54,502 nucleotides of DNA. Source: Caryophanales bacterium UBA1737 (GTDB lineage Bacteria > Bacillota_I > Bacilli_A > ML615J-28 > CAG-313). Shown here piece after piece: positions 27,920 through 36,992 of the stretch (positions are counted from its first letter, which is position 1; every line of letters starts with the position of its first letter). The notes below the pieces were generated by a model. That model did not search any database and was not told the DNA's origin. It was given only the letters and a program-made list of their open reading frames with translations. The stretch lies in assembly GCA_002315915.1 (NCBI GenBank), contig DCIB01000015.1:1-54502 (forward strand). Reading direction: 5' to 3'. The position numbers were made by a program, and so were the translations under genes.

Positions 27920-29452
27920 TTATTCACCTATCTTATTACTGCTTAAAATAACCACTGCACCTGTTGGTATTTCAAGTTCATAAATACTATTTATTGATGT
28001 ATTATATTCATAATTAGGTAAAATTTTACCATTAGTATCAAGTAAAAGTTCTCCTTCTTTATAAATATAAACATATGTTTTTTCATTATTTGTAACTGTT
28101 TCTTGTAAACATACCTTAGCTGTTATTTTAGATTGGTTATGGTTAACAATAACTATTGCTCCATTAGATTTATCTTGTGTAGTTGTTCCAATACAAGTTA
28201 GAGTTGTATGTTTAGAATCAAAATACATTGTATTATGACGTTTTAATATATTTGTAAGCATTACACTACTATAATACCAAGGACGATATTCTTGATCTTT
28301 AATAGTAGCACCTGTATATGTAGAAAACATTCCCCATTCCTTAGGAGTAGTTCCTGTTGCGTTATACATATAATGCATACCATCATCTAAATCCCAATAA
28401 CATACTCCATCTAAACCTGCTTGAATAGCTTGTAAAGTATAATCTGCCATTCTATATCCATAGTTATAATTTTGAATATATAAATTACAGTCAGTAGCAG
28501 CATCTTTACCATCATATAGACCTGCTTCCCAAATATAAAATTTCTTATTCACAACATTTTTATCGTTTTCTTTTATTCCTTTATATAATTGAGACAAATA
28601 TGAATAAAAGTTTCTTTTTGATATATCAATATTGGATATATAGAAGTGACATCCATAGTTATTTAAAATCGATTTTAAATTTATAGATATATTTTTTAAA
28701 TAATCAAGTGCAACTTTTCCAAATCCAGTTGTATCGCCACCAACAATATCAATGTTATTTAAACCAATAGAATCAATTTTAGTTCTTACTTGACGTACTC
28801 CTTGTTCCCATTTAGCATATGTATTATAAGCCATTTTACTAGAACCAACATTACCTGTGTAGTTTGGTTCATTTGTATTTACAAAATATTTAATACAAGT
28901 AAATCCTTTGATATTAACTAAATAATCAAGAACATCAGCAGTCATTTTTGCCCATCTGATATCACTAGAACAGTCTTGTATCATTCCCCAAGTATCAACA
29001 CTTGTATCAGCGTTACCTATAACATTCCAGAATCCAAATGCAACAATAATATCATTATTTTGGCAATATTCTAAAACATCACAACAATCTTCCATATGAA
29101 CAGATGTAAAATCATATTTCCAAGTATCATCATTTTTATCTGTAGTACCCTTTTTATCTAGATCATAACAAATCCAATCAAGGTTAAACATACATCTAAC
29201 AATACTAGGTTTTAAATAATCTACAGCATTAGTTATTCTTGTCCATGCATCAGGGACTATTTTTTTAGTATCTTCATATGTCCCCCATTCAACACCAAGT
29301 CCGCCAAAATCATTATTAACAATATTTGACGTATTAAAACAGATGATACCATTATCATCTGTTTTGTCGTCTTGTTCGTCATTACATGAACATGAAGAAG
29401 AAATCATCATAATAAGTCCTAATGCTAAAATAATATTAGCAATTCTTTTCAT
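27920..29452 (-). CDS. clan GH-A glycoside hydrolase lipoprotein
   Basis: This 510-residue protein has a lipoprotein signal (Cys about 21) and a (beta/alpha)8 glycosidase domain (about 35-410). The acid/base Glu of clan GH-A is seen in YFVNTNEPN (Glu 195) at the end of strand 4. The nucleophile is seen in FYIWEAGLYDG (Glu 309) at the end of strand 7. A small C-terminal beta domain (about 415-505) resembles the beta-sandwich of GH39- or GH5-type enzymes. Two acid residues in these places mean a retaining glycosidase, acting outside the cell. The family is uncertain; mannanase, mannosidase or xylosidase activity are all possible. The gene sits between the binding lipoprotein genes of the operon. 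Confidence 0.8.
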   Translation of the reverse strand: MKRIANIILALGLIMMISSSCSCNDEQDDKTDDNGIICFNTSNIVNNDFGGLGVEWGTYEDTKKIVPDAWTRITNAVDYLKPSIVRCMFNLDWICYDLDKKGTTDKNDDTWKYDFTSVHMEDCCDVLEYCQNNDIIVAFGFWNVIGNADTSVDTWGMIQDCSSDIRWAKMTADVLDYLVNIKGFTCIKYFVNTNEPNYTGNVGSSKMAYNTYAKWEQGVRQVRTKIDSIGLNNIDIVGGDTTGFGKVALDYLKNISINLKSILNNYGCHFYISNIDISKRNFYSYLSQLYKGIKENDKNVVNKKFYIWEAGLYDGKDAATDCNLYIQNYNYGYRMADYTLQAIQAGLDGVCYWDLDDGMHYMYNATGTTPKEWGMFSTYTGATIKDQEYRPWYYSSVMLTNILKRHNTMYFDSKHTTLTCIGTTTQDKSNGAIVIVNHNQSKITAKVCLQETVTNNEKTYVYIYKEGELLLDTNGKILPNYEYNTSINSIYELEIPTGAVVILSSNKIGE

Positions 29453-29454
29453 TT

Positions 29455-31101
29455 TTATTTACCTAATTTTTGATTAATTTCATTTAATGTATTAGTCCAA
29501 ACATTAATTACAGTATTAGTCCGAACATTAGTTACAAAAGCACTAACATATTTAGAAGATTCTTCATATCCTTTTTTCATATAACAATACTTTTGTACAT
29601 TATCATTGGCTTTTTCTAATAAATCACCACTGTATCTAGCTTTTGATGGAGTATACATCCAATCAATACCATCTGGTTCTTTAATTATGCGTAATTCATT
29701 TGCAAGTAAAGCTGTATCCATATCAGTTTTCCATGCTTTTAATACAGCATATGCACCTTGATTTACAAGAGGATCTGTATCGTTCATATCATAGCCAAGT
29801 GTAGCCATATATCTTATGCATTTAACTCCATTAGGTTTTAATACATAATTTCCGTTTTTATCTACATCCCAGCCATCTACACTTAAATTAACTTCTCCAT
29901 CAATCATAGTATAATCATAGTCTTCAAAACCATAAGTGGCCATCATTGTTCCTTCATCAGTTAATGTCCATTCAATCATATCTAAGATTTTTTCCATCTT
30001 AGTATCGCTAATATTTCCATTAAAGAATGTAGCACTAAACCAGTTCTCAGTTCCTTCTAAAGCGTATTTTCCATCCGGACCTTTAACTTTCATGATAGCA
30101 GTAGCATCATCTAATAAATTATTTCTTACACTAAATGAAGTATTAGTAAGAAGCATCTTTTCTCTAATTTCTGTATAGTTAGCTAAAGATAAGTTTTCAT
30201 AGAATACTCCAACTCTATTTCCAATATATGCATCACGCATATTACCAGAAGTTAATGAATATTGACTAATTCCATAATACTTATCATAATCCTCACCGCC
30301 TGAACTCATTTGTTTAGCGATTTCTAGACCAGTTAAATATTCAGTTGTGGTATAGTTATTTACAACTTTACCATTACTATCTAAAGCAAAGATATGTGGA
30401 TATTGTTTATAAAAATTAATAATTGATGGGTATCCCCATTCAACATCACCTAAAGCGGCGAATCCAGTTTTATCTTTACAATCAGTATAGAAAGATTTTA
30501 ATAATTCTTTAAATTGTTCCCATGTATATTCATCATTTTCTTGATATACACCTATACGCTTAGCCCAATCTCTTCTATATACATATGTAAAATTAGAATA
30601 AGACGTTGTATACTCATCAATGTTTTTCATTAAAGGAATACAATATAATTTACCATTTATCTTCATTGCATCTATATTAGTACAATTATTAATTAATTCT
30701 TTTAAATGAGGCCACTTATCTAAATTATCAGGAAGCGCTTTAATTACACCACCTTCAGCCCAATATTTATAAGAGTTTTCAAAATTATAACTATCTAAGC
30801 TATAATGGAATACATCAGTTAAGTTATTAGAATTTGTAGAATTTGCAGGTCCCGTAACTTGTTCATCCCAAGTATTCCAAGTATATGTACTTGGAGTAAT
30901 TTTAACTTGAAATTTATTTTCTATGTATTCTGTATATGCATCAGTTCCATCCCACGAATTAAAATATAAATTACGTAATGATATTTTTAATTTTCCATCA
31001 GCATCATATTCATCATCGTCATCATTACATGAACAACTATTAGCAATTAATCCTAAAGAAATTATGCATAATAAAACAAATAATTTTTTAATTAATTTCA
31101 T
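29455..31101 (-). CDS. ABC transporter sugar-binding lipoprotein (LplA/YtcQ-like)
   Basis: The protein has a lipoprotein signal with Cys near residue 23 (IANSC), an acidic linker, then an extracellular solute-binding domain of the family 1 type used by CUT1 sugar importers. Its large size (548 residues) and LplB/YtcP-type partner permeases fit the LplA/YtcQ group for oligosaccharides. Blocks such as VYRRDWAKRIG, EYTWEQFKELLKSF, NWFSATFF and WTLTDEGTMMATYG are characteristic. The frame begins at 31113, but the ATG at 31101 has a perfect GGAGG (31107-31111) five bases upstream and restores a clean signal peptide, so it is preferred. It lies directly behind the two permease genes. Confidence 0.9.
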   Translation of the reverse strand: MKLIKKLFVLLCIISLGLIANSCSCNDDDDEYDADGKLKISLRNLYFNSWDGTDAYTEYIENKFQVKITPSTYTWNTWDEQVTGPANSTNSNNLTDVFHYSLDSYNFENSYKYWAEGGVIKALPDNLDKWPHLKELINNCTNIDAMKINGKLYCIPLMKNIDEYTTSYSNFTYVYRRDWAKRIGVYQENDEYTWEQFKELLKSFYTDCKDKTGFAALGDVEWGYPSIINFYKQYPHIFALDSNGKVVNNYTTTEYLTGLEIAKQMSSGGEDYDKYYGISQYSLTSGNMRDAYIGNRVGVFYENLSLANYTEIREKMLLTNTSFSVRNNLLDDATAIMKVKGPDGKYALEGTENWFSATFFNGNISDTKMEKILDMIEWTLTDEGTMMATYGFEDYDYTMIDGEVNLSVDGWDVDKNGNYVLKPNGVKCIRYMATLGYDMNDTDPLVNQGAYAVLKAWKTDMDTALLANELRIIKEPDGIDWMYTPSKARYSGDLLEKANDNVQKYCYMKKGYEESSKYVSAFVTNVRTNTVINVWTNTLNEINQKLGK

Positions 31102-31112
31102 ATAAACCTCCA

Positions 31113-32018
31113 TCAGCCCTTAACAGCGCCGACAACTAATCCTTTTACAAAATATTTTTGTACAAAAGGATAAAAACACATCATTGGTAAAATTGTAACA
31201 AGAGTAACAGCCATAGTTAAACCTTGACCATATGTTTTTAATCCACCCGGAACTTCTATTGAACTACTAGCTGTAGCTATAATATTTCTTAATACAAGTT
31301 GAAGTGGTTGATATTTAGCTGTTACAATAAATAACATTCCATTATACCAAGAGTTCCAGTTACCAACTGCAAAGAATAATCCAACAGTTGCAAGCATTGG
31401 TAAACTCATTGGTAAATAAACTTTTAAGAATATTTGTACATCATTAGCACCATCAATTTTGGCACTTTCTTCCATTTCTACTGGTAATGATGCAAAATAA
31501 TTTCTCATTAATAACATATTATATGTATCAATTGCACCAGGTATAATCATTACCCATAAAGAATCATATAAGCCAATAGATTCTATTAATTTAAAATAAG
31601 GTACTAATCCACCCCCAAAGAACATTGTTACAATAATCATGTTCATAACAAAATTCTTACCAAGCCATTTTGATCTACTTAATGCATAACCTGTAATAAC
31701 AGTAAATATTAATTGATAAGTAGTTCCAACTACAAGTAACATTAATGTTACTTTAAATCCATCTATAAGTTGAGCATTTTCAAATACAGCTAAATAATTA
31801 TCGAATACTATAGATTTTGGCCAAATTAAGAATTTTGTATTATAGTATACTTCTTCTGGACTAATAGATATTAGGAACGCATTATAGAATGGATATATTA
31901 TTAATAATGCATAAATTAATAATATAGCAAATAATATCCAATCTAATTTTCCAACTTTTCTATCAAATGTAGATCCACGAGGTGTAAGTGGTAATTTTTT
32001 AATGCTTAATTTTTTCAT
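31113..32018 (-). CDS. CUT1 ABC transporter permease (LplC/YtcP-like)
   Basis: This 301-residue permease has six membrane helices and the EAA loop MEESAKIDGANDVQIF (about 182-197, family EAA-x3-DGA) that contacts the ATPase. The C terminus FVQKYFVKGLVVGAVKG is typical of the second permease of CUT1 systems. It pairs with the next gene to form the channel for the lipoprotein encoded downstream. It stops with TGA (31113-31115) and its ATG shares one base with the end of the partner permease gene. No ATPase gene is adjacent; the MsmX-like gene at the end of the operon is the obvious energiser. Confidence 0.93.
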   Translation of the reverse strand: MKKLSIKKLPLTPRGSTFDRKVGKLDWILFAILLIYALLIIYPFYNAFLISISPEEVYYNTKFLIWPKSIVFDNYLAVFENAQLIDGFKVTLMLLVVGTTYQLIFTVITGYALSRSKWLGKNFVMNMIIVTMFFGGGLVPYFKLIESIGLYDSLWVMIIPGAIDTYNMLLMRNYFASLPVEMEESAKIDGANDVQIFLKVYLPMSLPMLATVGLFFAVGNWNSWYNGMLFIVTAKYQPLQLVLRNIIATASSSIEVPGGLKTYGQGLTMAVTLVTILPMMCFYPFVQKYFVKGLVVGAVKG

Positions 32019-32962
32019 TAAATAACACCTCTTTCACCACAAAGTTTTGCTATTCTATCAACAGTAATAACTAATACAAAACTAATAACTGATTTAAATA
32101 ATCCAATAGCGGTACCTACACCTGCTCGCATACCACTTCTAAAAGTCATACGATAAATATATGTATCTAATATATCTGATACATCATATACCATTGGATT
32201 ATATAGGTTAAAGATTTGATCAAAACCAGCACTTAATATTCCACCAACACTTAATATTAATAAAAGTATTGCGGTAGATCTAATACCAGGTAAAGTAATG
32301 TTAGCAATCTTTTGTAAACGTGTAGCACCATCTATATCAGCTGCTTCATATAATTCAGGAGATATTCCTGCCATTGTAGCAAGATATATAATGCTACTCC
32401 AACCAGCTTCTTTCCACACATCTGTGGTAAATAAAAGTCCTAAGAAGAAATTACCTTTGGCCAAGAATTCTATCTTTTCTCCACCACACATTTCAATAAT
32501 AGCATTAACAGCACCATCTGATGCAAATAAATTTAATAGAAATCCAGATACTATTACCCAGCTTAAAAAGTGTGGAAATGTAACTATTATTTGTACACCT
32601 TTTTTAAATCTATTAAGTCTAATTTCATTTAATATTAACGCAACAATTATTGCAGATACAAAACTTATTAATATTTTTGCTCCACCAATAATTAAAGTAT
32701 TCTTAAATACATTCCAGAATTCACTAGAATCATCCCATAAAAATGAGAAATTTTGAAAATTATTAAAAGCACTACCCCAAATTCCTTTTTTAGGATAATA
32801 ATCTTTAAAAGCCATTAATATACCATACATGGGTAAATAATTAAATATAAAATAAAAGATTATTGCAGGAATTATCATTAAAATCAAAAATTTAGATTTA
32901 CTAAATTTTTGTTTTAAATTATGTGATGCTTTTTTTCTATCACATATTAATACTTGACGCAT
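32018..32962 (-). CDS. CUT1 ABC transporter permease (LplB/YtcO-like)
   Basis: This 314-residue permease has six membrane helices and a basic cytoplasmic N terminus. The stretch NYLPMYGILMAFKDY (about 42-56) is the signature of the LplB-type first permease, and the EAA loop ELYEAADIDGATRLQKI (about 200-216) is intact. It forms a heterodimer with the following permease. It follows the second GH130 gene by two bases and has only a weak ribosome binding site, so translation is probably coupled to that gene. Confidence 0.93.
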   Translation of the reverse strand: MRQVLICDRKKASHNLKQKFSKSKFLILMIIPAIIFYFIFNYLPMYGILMAFKDYYPKKGIWGSAFNNFQNFSFLWDDSSEFWNVFKNTLIIGGAKILISFVSAIIVALILNEIRLNRFKKGVQIIVTFPHFLSWVIVSGFLLNLFASDGAVNAIIEMCGGEKIEFLAKGNFFLGLLFTTDVWKEAGWSSIIYLATMAGISPELYEAADIDGATRLQKIANITLPGIRSTAILLLILSVGGILSAGFDQIFNLYNPMVYDVSDILDTYIYRMTFRSGMRAGVGTAIGLFKSVISFVLVITVDRIAKLCGERGVI

Positions 32963-32964
32963 AA

Positions 32965-33945
32965 CTATACTTCACTATTCTTAATAATAAAATCAACTAT
33001 TTTATCAACAGTAGTAAATGCTAGTGATATATAAGTATCTGCTGATCCATAGTATATTGCAATTCTATTTGTAGCACTATCACATAGTGCAGTACAAGGA
33101 AATACTACATTTGGAACAAATCCATTTGTTTCATAATCTTCTTCAGGAGTAAGTAAATATTCTTTTGCACGATATAATACTTTAGATGGATCATCTTTAT
33201 CTAAAATTACTCCACCTATGCTATATACAAGTCCATTACAAGTAGTAGTAACCCCATGATAAAACATAAGCCATCCTACACTTGTTTCAATAGGAGGAGT
33301 TCCAGGTCCAATTTTAGTACCTTGCCACCAATCTCCGCCTTTTCTCATTACAAGTTTATGTTTGCCCCAATATTCTAAATCTTTAGAACTTGATATAAAT
33401 ATATCTCCAAAAGGAGTATGACCAGCATCACTTGGTCTAGAAAGTAGATAATATTCATTATTTATCTTTCGAGGAAATAGAACACCATTTCTATTAAATG
33501 GTAAAAATGGATGATCAAGCATTTCAAAAGTAGTAAAATCTTTTGTTTTTGCTATACCAATAGTAGGTTGCCATTCAAAACCATCACACCATGTAATAAA
33601 ATATTCATCATCTATTTTTACTAAACGTGGATCATATGCATATGCAAGATTATATGGTTTTCCATTTTTTATAAATTCTATTTTCGTAGGATTGATATCA
33701 AAATTAATACCATCTTTTGAATAGCCTAAATAAAGGAAAGGAACAGTTGTTTTTGTATCTCCTCTAAATACGCCAATAAATCCATCTTTGTAAGGTAACA
33801 CTCCAGAATTAAAAACTCTAGAAATACCTTCAAATGGATTTCTTTTTATTATTGGATTTAAAGAATATCTCCAAATTATATCCTTTTCATTTTTAGGCTC
33901 TTCGAAAGGCAAATAATTAATACTATCACAATAAACTTTAATCAT
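32965..33945 (-). CDS. GH130-family glycoside phosphorylase-like enzyme (second copy), first gene of the operon
   Basis: This 326-residue cytoplasmic five-bladed propeller shows GH130 blocks: RVFNSGVLPYKDGFIGVFRGD (about 43-63), AYAYDPRLVKI (about 99-109, catalytic-site Asp), LLSRPSD, and KIGPGTPPIETSVGWLMFYHG (about 211-231), then NVVFPCTAL and IYYGSADTY. The GPGTPPI form is the usual one for mannoside phosphorylases acting on beta-1,2 or beta-1,4 mannosides. It differs strongly from the other GH130 in this operon. An AAGGAA site lies six bases before the ATG. A hairpin at 33974-34005 sits just upstream, so this gene opens a stretch of twelve tightly packed genes. Confidence 0.9.
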   Translation of the reverse strand: MIKVYCDSINYLPFEEPKNEKDIIWRYSLNPIIKRNPFEGISRVFNSGVLPYKDGFIGVFRGDTKTTVPFLYLGYSKDGINFDINPTKIEFIKNGKPYNLAYAYDPRLVKIDDEYFITWCDGFEWQPTIGIAKTKDFTTFEMLDHPFLPFNRNGVLFPRKINNEYYLLSRPSDAGHTPFGDIFISSSKDLEYWGKHKLVMRKGGDWWQGTKIGPGTPPIETSVGWLMFYHGVTTTCNGLVYSIGGVILDKDDPSKVLYRAKEYLLTPEEDYETNGFVPNVVFPCTALCDSATNRIAIYYGSADTYISLAFTTVDKIVDFIIKNSEV

Positions 33946-33973
33946 AGTTTATTCCTTCTTTCATAATAATTAT

Positions 33974-34005
33974 AGTTTTAGGTTAGGTTGCCCTAACCTA
34001 AAACT
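33974..34005. repeat. perfect 14-bp inverted repeat in front of the GH130-ABC operon
   Basis: Arms AGTTTTAGGTTAGG (33974-33987) and CCTAACCTAAAACT (33992-34005) enclose a 4-base loop. On the minus strand no real T tract follows (TATAATTATTATG), so it is at best a partial terminator for the upstream lipoprotein gene. Alternatives are an attenuator, a 3'-end stabiliser or an operator. The TATAAT directly after it on the minus strand could also be a -10 element for the operon. Confidence 0.6.
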
Positions 34006-34041
34006 AATTTTTAAAATTAAATGCAGCAAATAATTTTATTA

Positions 34042-35829
34042 TTAGTAAGCAATAACAAAATCATCTAGATAGCCATAAGCTGACCCATTTGCAACTTTAA
34101 CAGTGATTGTTACACTAGCAATCTCTTTAGCATTAATTGTGTGAGCATAAGTAGTATATGCTTTAGACGAATCAAATGCAAGATCAACAAAAGTATTTGC
34201 ATCACCATCTAAATAAATTTTTTCACCTGAAGTAGTTGTTACCGAAATTTTTAATTTAATAGTTCCAGAATTAGCGAAATAGTTAGCAATTTTTAAACTA
34301 AAGCTATTAGCTGTTCCAATTTCTGAATTACTCAAATTATAAGTATAATTTCTAGTATTTGTATCTACATAAATATTTACATTATTGTTTCCATCAACGT
34401 TTCTAACATTCATATTTCCTGTAAAATTAGTCCAACCGCTATTACCATAATATTGTTTTGTCCATTGAGAGTTATTATATGCAAAACCAGAAGTTAAATC
34501 GTTAAAGTCAAGATTTACATTTGCAGCACATACTACAGTTACACCTTGCATACCAGATACTTGTGGAATATTTGAAGTTACAGTATCAATCTTAATTTGA
34601 CGACCATTAGCTTTATAACTTGCATTAATAGTACCTAAAGTATCACTTGTTAATGTAATTCCTGTTCCAGATTCTACATAGTTAAATACCATTTGACTAT
34701 CTACTGTAACAGTTTTAACTTCTGGATCTCTATTAAATACAAAATAATGTTTATTCGATTGAGAATCAGTAAATGCATAATTATCTTTTTTATCATTTAA
34801 AATCATTTTTTCTGATGTATCAGCTGCAGTTTTCAAGAATTTTAAATCATTCATATAAACTGTAGATTTTACACCATTTGGAGTATAACCACTATAAATG
34901 AAATTAATAGTATCAAAGCATCCAATTACATATTTTGGATCATTAATTCCTAAAGCAGCTGCTGCAGCTTGGAAATCAATTGATCCATCAATAACTTTCC
35001 AATTTGATATATCAGACATTGATATTGTATATGTAGTTAAACTAGATGATAAAGTAATAGCTTTATATGTAACATAATATCCGCTAACTGAATTAGCTAA
35101 TTGAACTTTTAGTGTAGTTATATCGTTGCCTTGTGCATTGAAACTTATTGCTTTATAAGCATCCATTGTATCATAAGATAGTGAATATCTAAATACAATG
35201 GTATTATCCCATAAGCCAAATTTTAATGCTTTATAGTTATCTGTTGTATAAATTCCTAAAGTAGCACCACAATCTTTCCAACCATTATCATATTTGTTAA
35301 TAGTCCAATCATCACCTAAGTCTAAAGTTGATTTTACTTCAAGATCATAAATAGGAAAATCAGCATTAGGTTCATTACCAAATAATGATTTTGAAATAGC
35401 TATACTTTCTTTAGTTATTTCATGAGTTCTATCATCATCAGAAAACCATTGACCACATTCAGAACATTCATAATGCTCTTGATATCCATCTTTTAATACA
35501 CTAGGTCTAGTATAGCCAACTTTTTCAATATGGCCAACATGATTGCATAAAACAGTTACTTGTTCATATCCACATACTGTACAAGTTTTAGTAGATGAAC
35601 CATCAGCATCGGCAGTAGCAGCTACTACAACAGCTTCACCGAATGTATGAGCTGCTTTATTTTCAACTTCATCACAGTCTTTTACTGTACATACATGCCA
35701 ATGTTCATTAGCATCTTTAGTCCATTCAGAACTAAACTCATGTTTATGTGTACATCCAGTTGCAAAGAAAAATACTGCAATAAAACATGTGAATAAAGTT
35801 ATTTTTAAAATAATTTTTTTCATAAACAT
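34042..35829 (-). CDS. surface lipoprotein with Cys/His-rich repeats and beta-sandwich domains
   Basis: This 595-residue protein has a lipobox (FATGC, Cys about 26). Residues about 28-135 carry repeated Cys/His motifs (HWHVC ... KDC, KTCTVCG, HYECSECGQWF), which look like small zinc- or disulfide-stabilised repeats known in Bacillota surface proteins. Two or three beta-sandwich regions follow (about 150-330, 345-420 and 430-595), similar in style to the carbohydrate-binding modules of the lipoprotein at 25285-27918. The last contains a LDFNDL start and a YLDDFVIAY end. No catalytic motif is seen. The first ATG (35829) has GGAG five bases upstream and is preferred over the ATG two codons later. 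It lies upstream of the ABC operon, behind its own promoter region. Confidence 0.7.
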   Translation of the reverse strand: MFMKKIILKITLFTCFIAVFFFATGCTHKHEFSSEWTKDANEHWHVCTVKDCDEVENKAAHTFGEAVVVAATADADGSSTKTCTVCGYEQVTVLCNHVGHIEKVGYTRPSVLKDGYQEHYECSECGQWFSDDDRTHEITKESIAISKSLFGNEPNADFPIYDLEVKSTLDLGDDWTINKYDNGWKDCGATLGIYTTDNYKALKFGLWDNTIVFRYSLSYDTMDAYKAISFNAQGNDITTLKVQLANSVSGYYVTYKAITLSSSLTTYTISMSDISNWKVIDGSIDFQAAAAALGINDPKYVIGCFDTINFIYSGYTPNGVKSTVYMNDLKFLKTAADTSEKMILNDKKDNYAFTDSQSNKHYFVFNRDPEVKTVTVDSQMVFNYVESGTGITLTSDTLGTINASYKANGRQIKIDTVTSNIPQVSGMQGVTVVCAANVNLDFNDLTSGFAYNNSQWTKQYYGNSGWTNFTGNMNVRNVDGNNNVNIYVDTNTRNYTYNLSNSEIGTANSFSLKIANYFANSGTIKLKISVTTTSGEKIYLDGDANTFVDLAFDSSKAYTTYAHTINAKEIASVTITVKVANGSAYGYLDDFVIAY

Positions 35830-35849
35830 TTATTCTCCTTTCAAAATAA

Positions 35850-35870
35850 TTTAGTAATTTAATCACTAAA
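35850..35870. promoter_or_regulatory. candidate operator palindrome before the surface lipoprotein gene
   Basis: TTTAGT at 35850-35855 and ACTAAA at 35865-35870 frame an ATT-A-AAT core; only one base pair of the 21-bp element breaks the symmetry. It lies between the likely promoter and the ribosome binding site of the lipoprotein gene. The AraC-type or CcpA-like regulator in the window are possible binders; no evidence selects one. Confidence 0.4.
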
Positions 35871-35905
35871 TCAATGTTTATAATTAAAATACATATATAT
35901 TTTAT

Positions 35906-35947
35906 AAAAAAAAAAAAAAAATCAAGATAACTTATAAATTATCTTGA
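35906..35947 (-). terminator. terminator of the AraC regulator gene
   Basis: A 9-bp stem (35922-35930 with 35939-35947) and 8-base loop are followed on the minus strand by an uninterrupted run of 16 T. It ends the AraC regulator transcript and insulates the lipoprotein gene. Confidence 0.85.
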
Positions 35948-36024
35948 GTTTTTCTTGATTAATAAATTTTAATACAAAATATAAAAATTTTTAATTAAAA
36001 TTATAATTAATCTAGTTCAAATTA

Positions 36025-36909
36025 TTACTTAATAGGAAGCCAAATTTGAGTATGATAATTATCATCTGATTTTTCGCCATTAACACAATCATACCACTCA
36101 ATATTGCCTTCATCTCTTATCTCAATATCATTAGTATTTGGTAGCCATTCTTTAAATATTAAAGTATTTAGTTCTTGTAATTTTTCAGGACACTTTCCAT
36201 AACAATCAAATATAGCCCATTTACCTTGTTTAAATGTATAAACAATCATACCTTCTGGAATAACCCCACCTGTATATTTACCAGCAATTAAATATTTAAA
36301 TTTTGATTCTTTACAATCTATACATACACCGTATTCACCTATACAGTTATCCATTATTGCTTGTTCATATTCATTTTCAGCAGGTAATCCTTGATATATA
36401 TGTGGGTAACAATACTTTTCACATATTTCATCCCAAAATAAAGGAATTTTTTGATATGCATCTTTCATATCAAATTCTTTAACAAAACCAATTAATTTAA
36501 AATCAAACATATTAGTAATTTTATAATCTAACTTTTGCATAGCTCCTCCTATTAGATTTAAATCTATTTTTAAAGGATAAAATATTTTAATATTATTAAT
36601 GGTTGCTTTAGAAGGATTAATACCATGAAATCTTTTAAAGGCCTTCGAAAAAGATTCAGGCGTTAAATAACCATATTTATATGCAACACTAATAATTTTA
36701 GATCCATTAATTATATCAAGCGAAGCTTGATATAATTTTCTATTTCTAATATATTCATATAAAGTATATCCAGTAAATATTTGAAAACCCATTTGTAAAT
36801 AGTATAAAGATACATAACATTCTTTAGATATATCTTCTAACTTAATATCATCTTCTAAATGAGATTCAATATACTGTATTGCTTTATTAATACATTCTAA
36901 CCAATTCAT
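36025..36909 (-). CDS. AraC-family regulator with GyrI-like effector domain
   Basis: This 294-residue regulator carries two helix-turn-helix units at the N terminus (about 8-105): IKLEDISKECYVSLYYLQMGF and the second with ISVAYKYGYLTPESFSKAFKRFHGINPSK, the AraC signature. Residues about 125-290 form a GyrI-like (Rob/BmrR-type) small-molecule-binding domain, seen in DFKLIGFVKEF and the closing EWYDCVNGE ... IWLPIK. This order, DNA-binding first and sensor second, is that of Rob-like regulators. An AAAGGAT site precedes the ATG, and the gene has its own terminator. Its place just upstream of the glycan operon makes it a candidate regulator of that operon or of the adjacent lipoprotein. Confidence 0.9.
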   Translation of the reverse strand: MNWLECINKAIQYIESHLEDDIKLEDISKECYVSLYYLQMGFQIFTGYTLYEYIRNRKLYQASLDIINGSKIISVAYKYGYLTPESFSKAFKRFHGINPSKATINNIKIFYPLKIDLNLIGGAMQKLDYKITNMFDFKLIGFVKEFDMKDAYQKIPLFWDEICEKYCYPHIYQGLPAENEYEQAIMDNCIGEYGVCIDCKESKFKYLIAGKYTGGVIPEGMIVYTFKQGKWAIFDCYGKCPEKLQELNTLIFKEWLPNTNDIEIRDEGNIEWYDCVNGEKSDDNYHTQIWLPIK

Positions 36910-36992
36910 ATAATATCCTTTACAATATATTATTTCATAATGAATTTAATAAATCATGTCTTAAAAAATATAGTTTTGTCCAAATATATTAT

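Noticed and set aside
32298..32756. Plus-strand open frame inside the LplB-type permease gene
   Set aside because: It is the antisense of a conserved permease; the real gene explains the open frame.
35906..35921. A16 run as a possible phase-variation tract
   Set aside because: It lies in a terminator, outside any coding frame or promoter spacer, so it is explained as the T tract of the AraC gene terminator.
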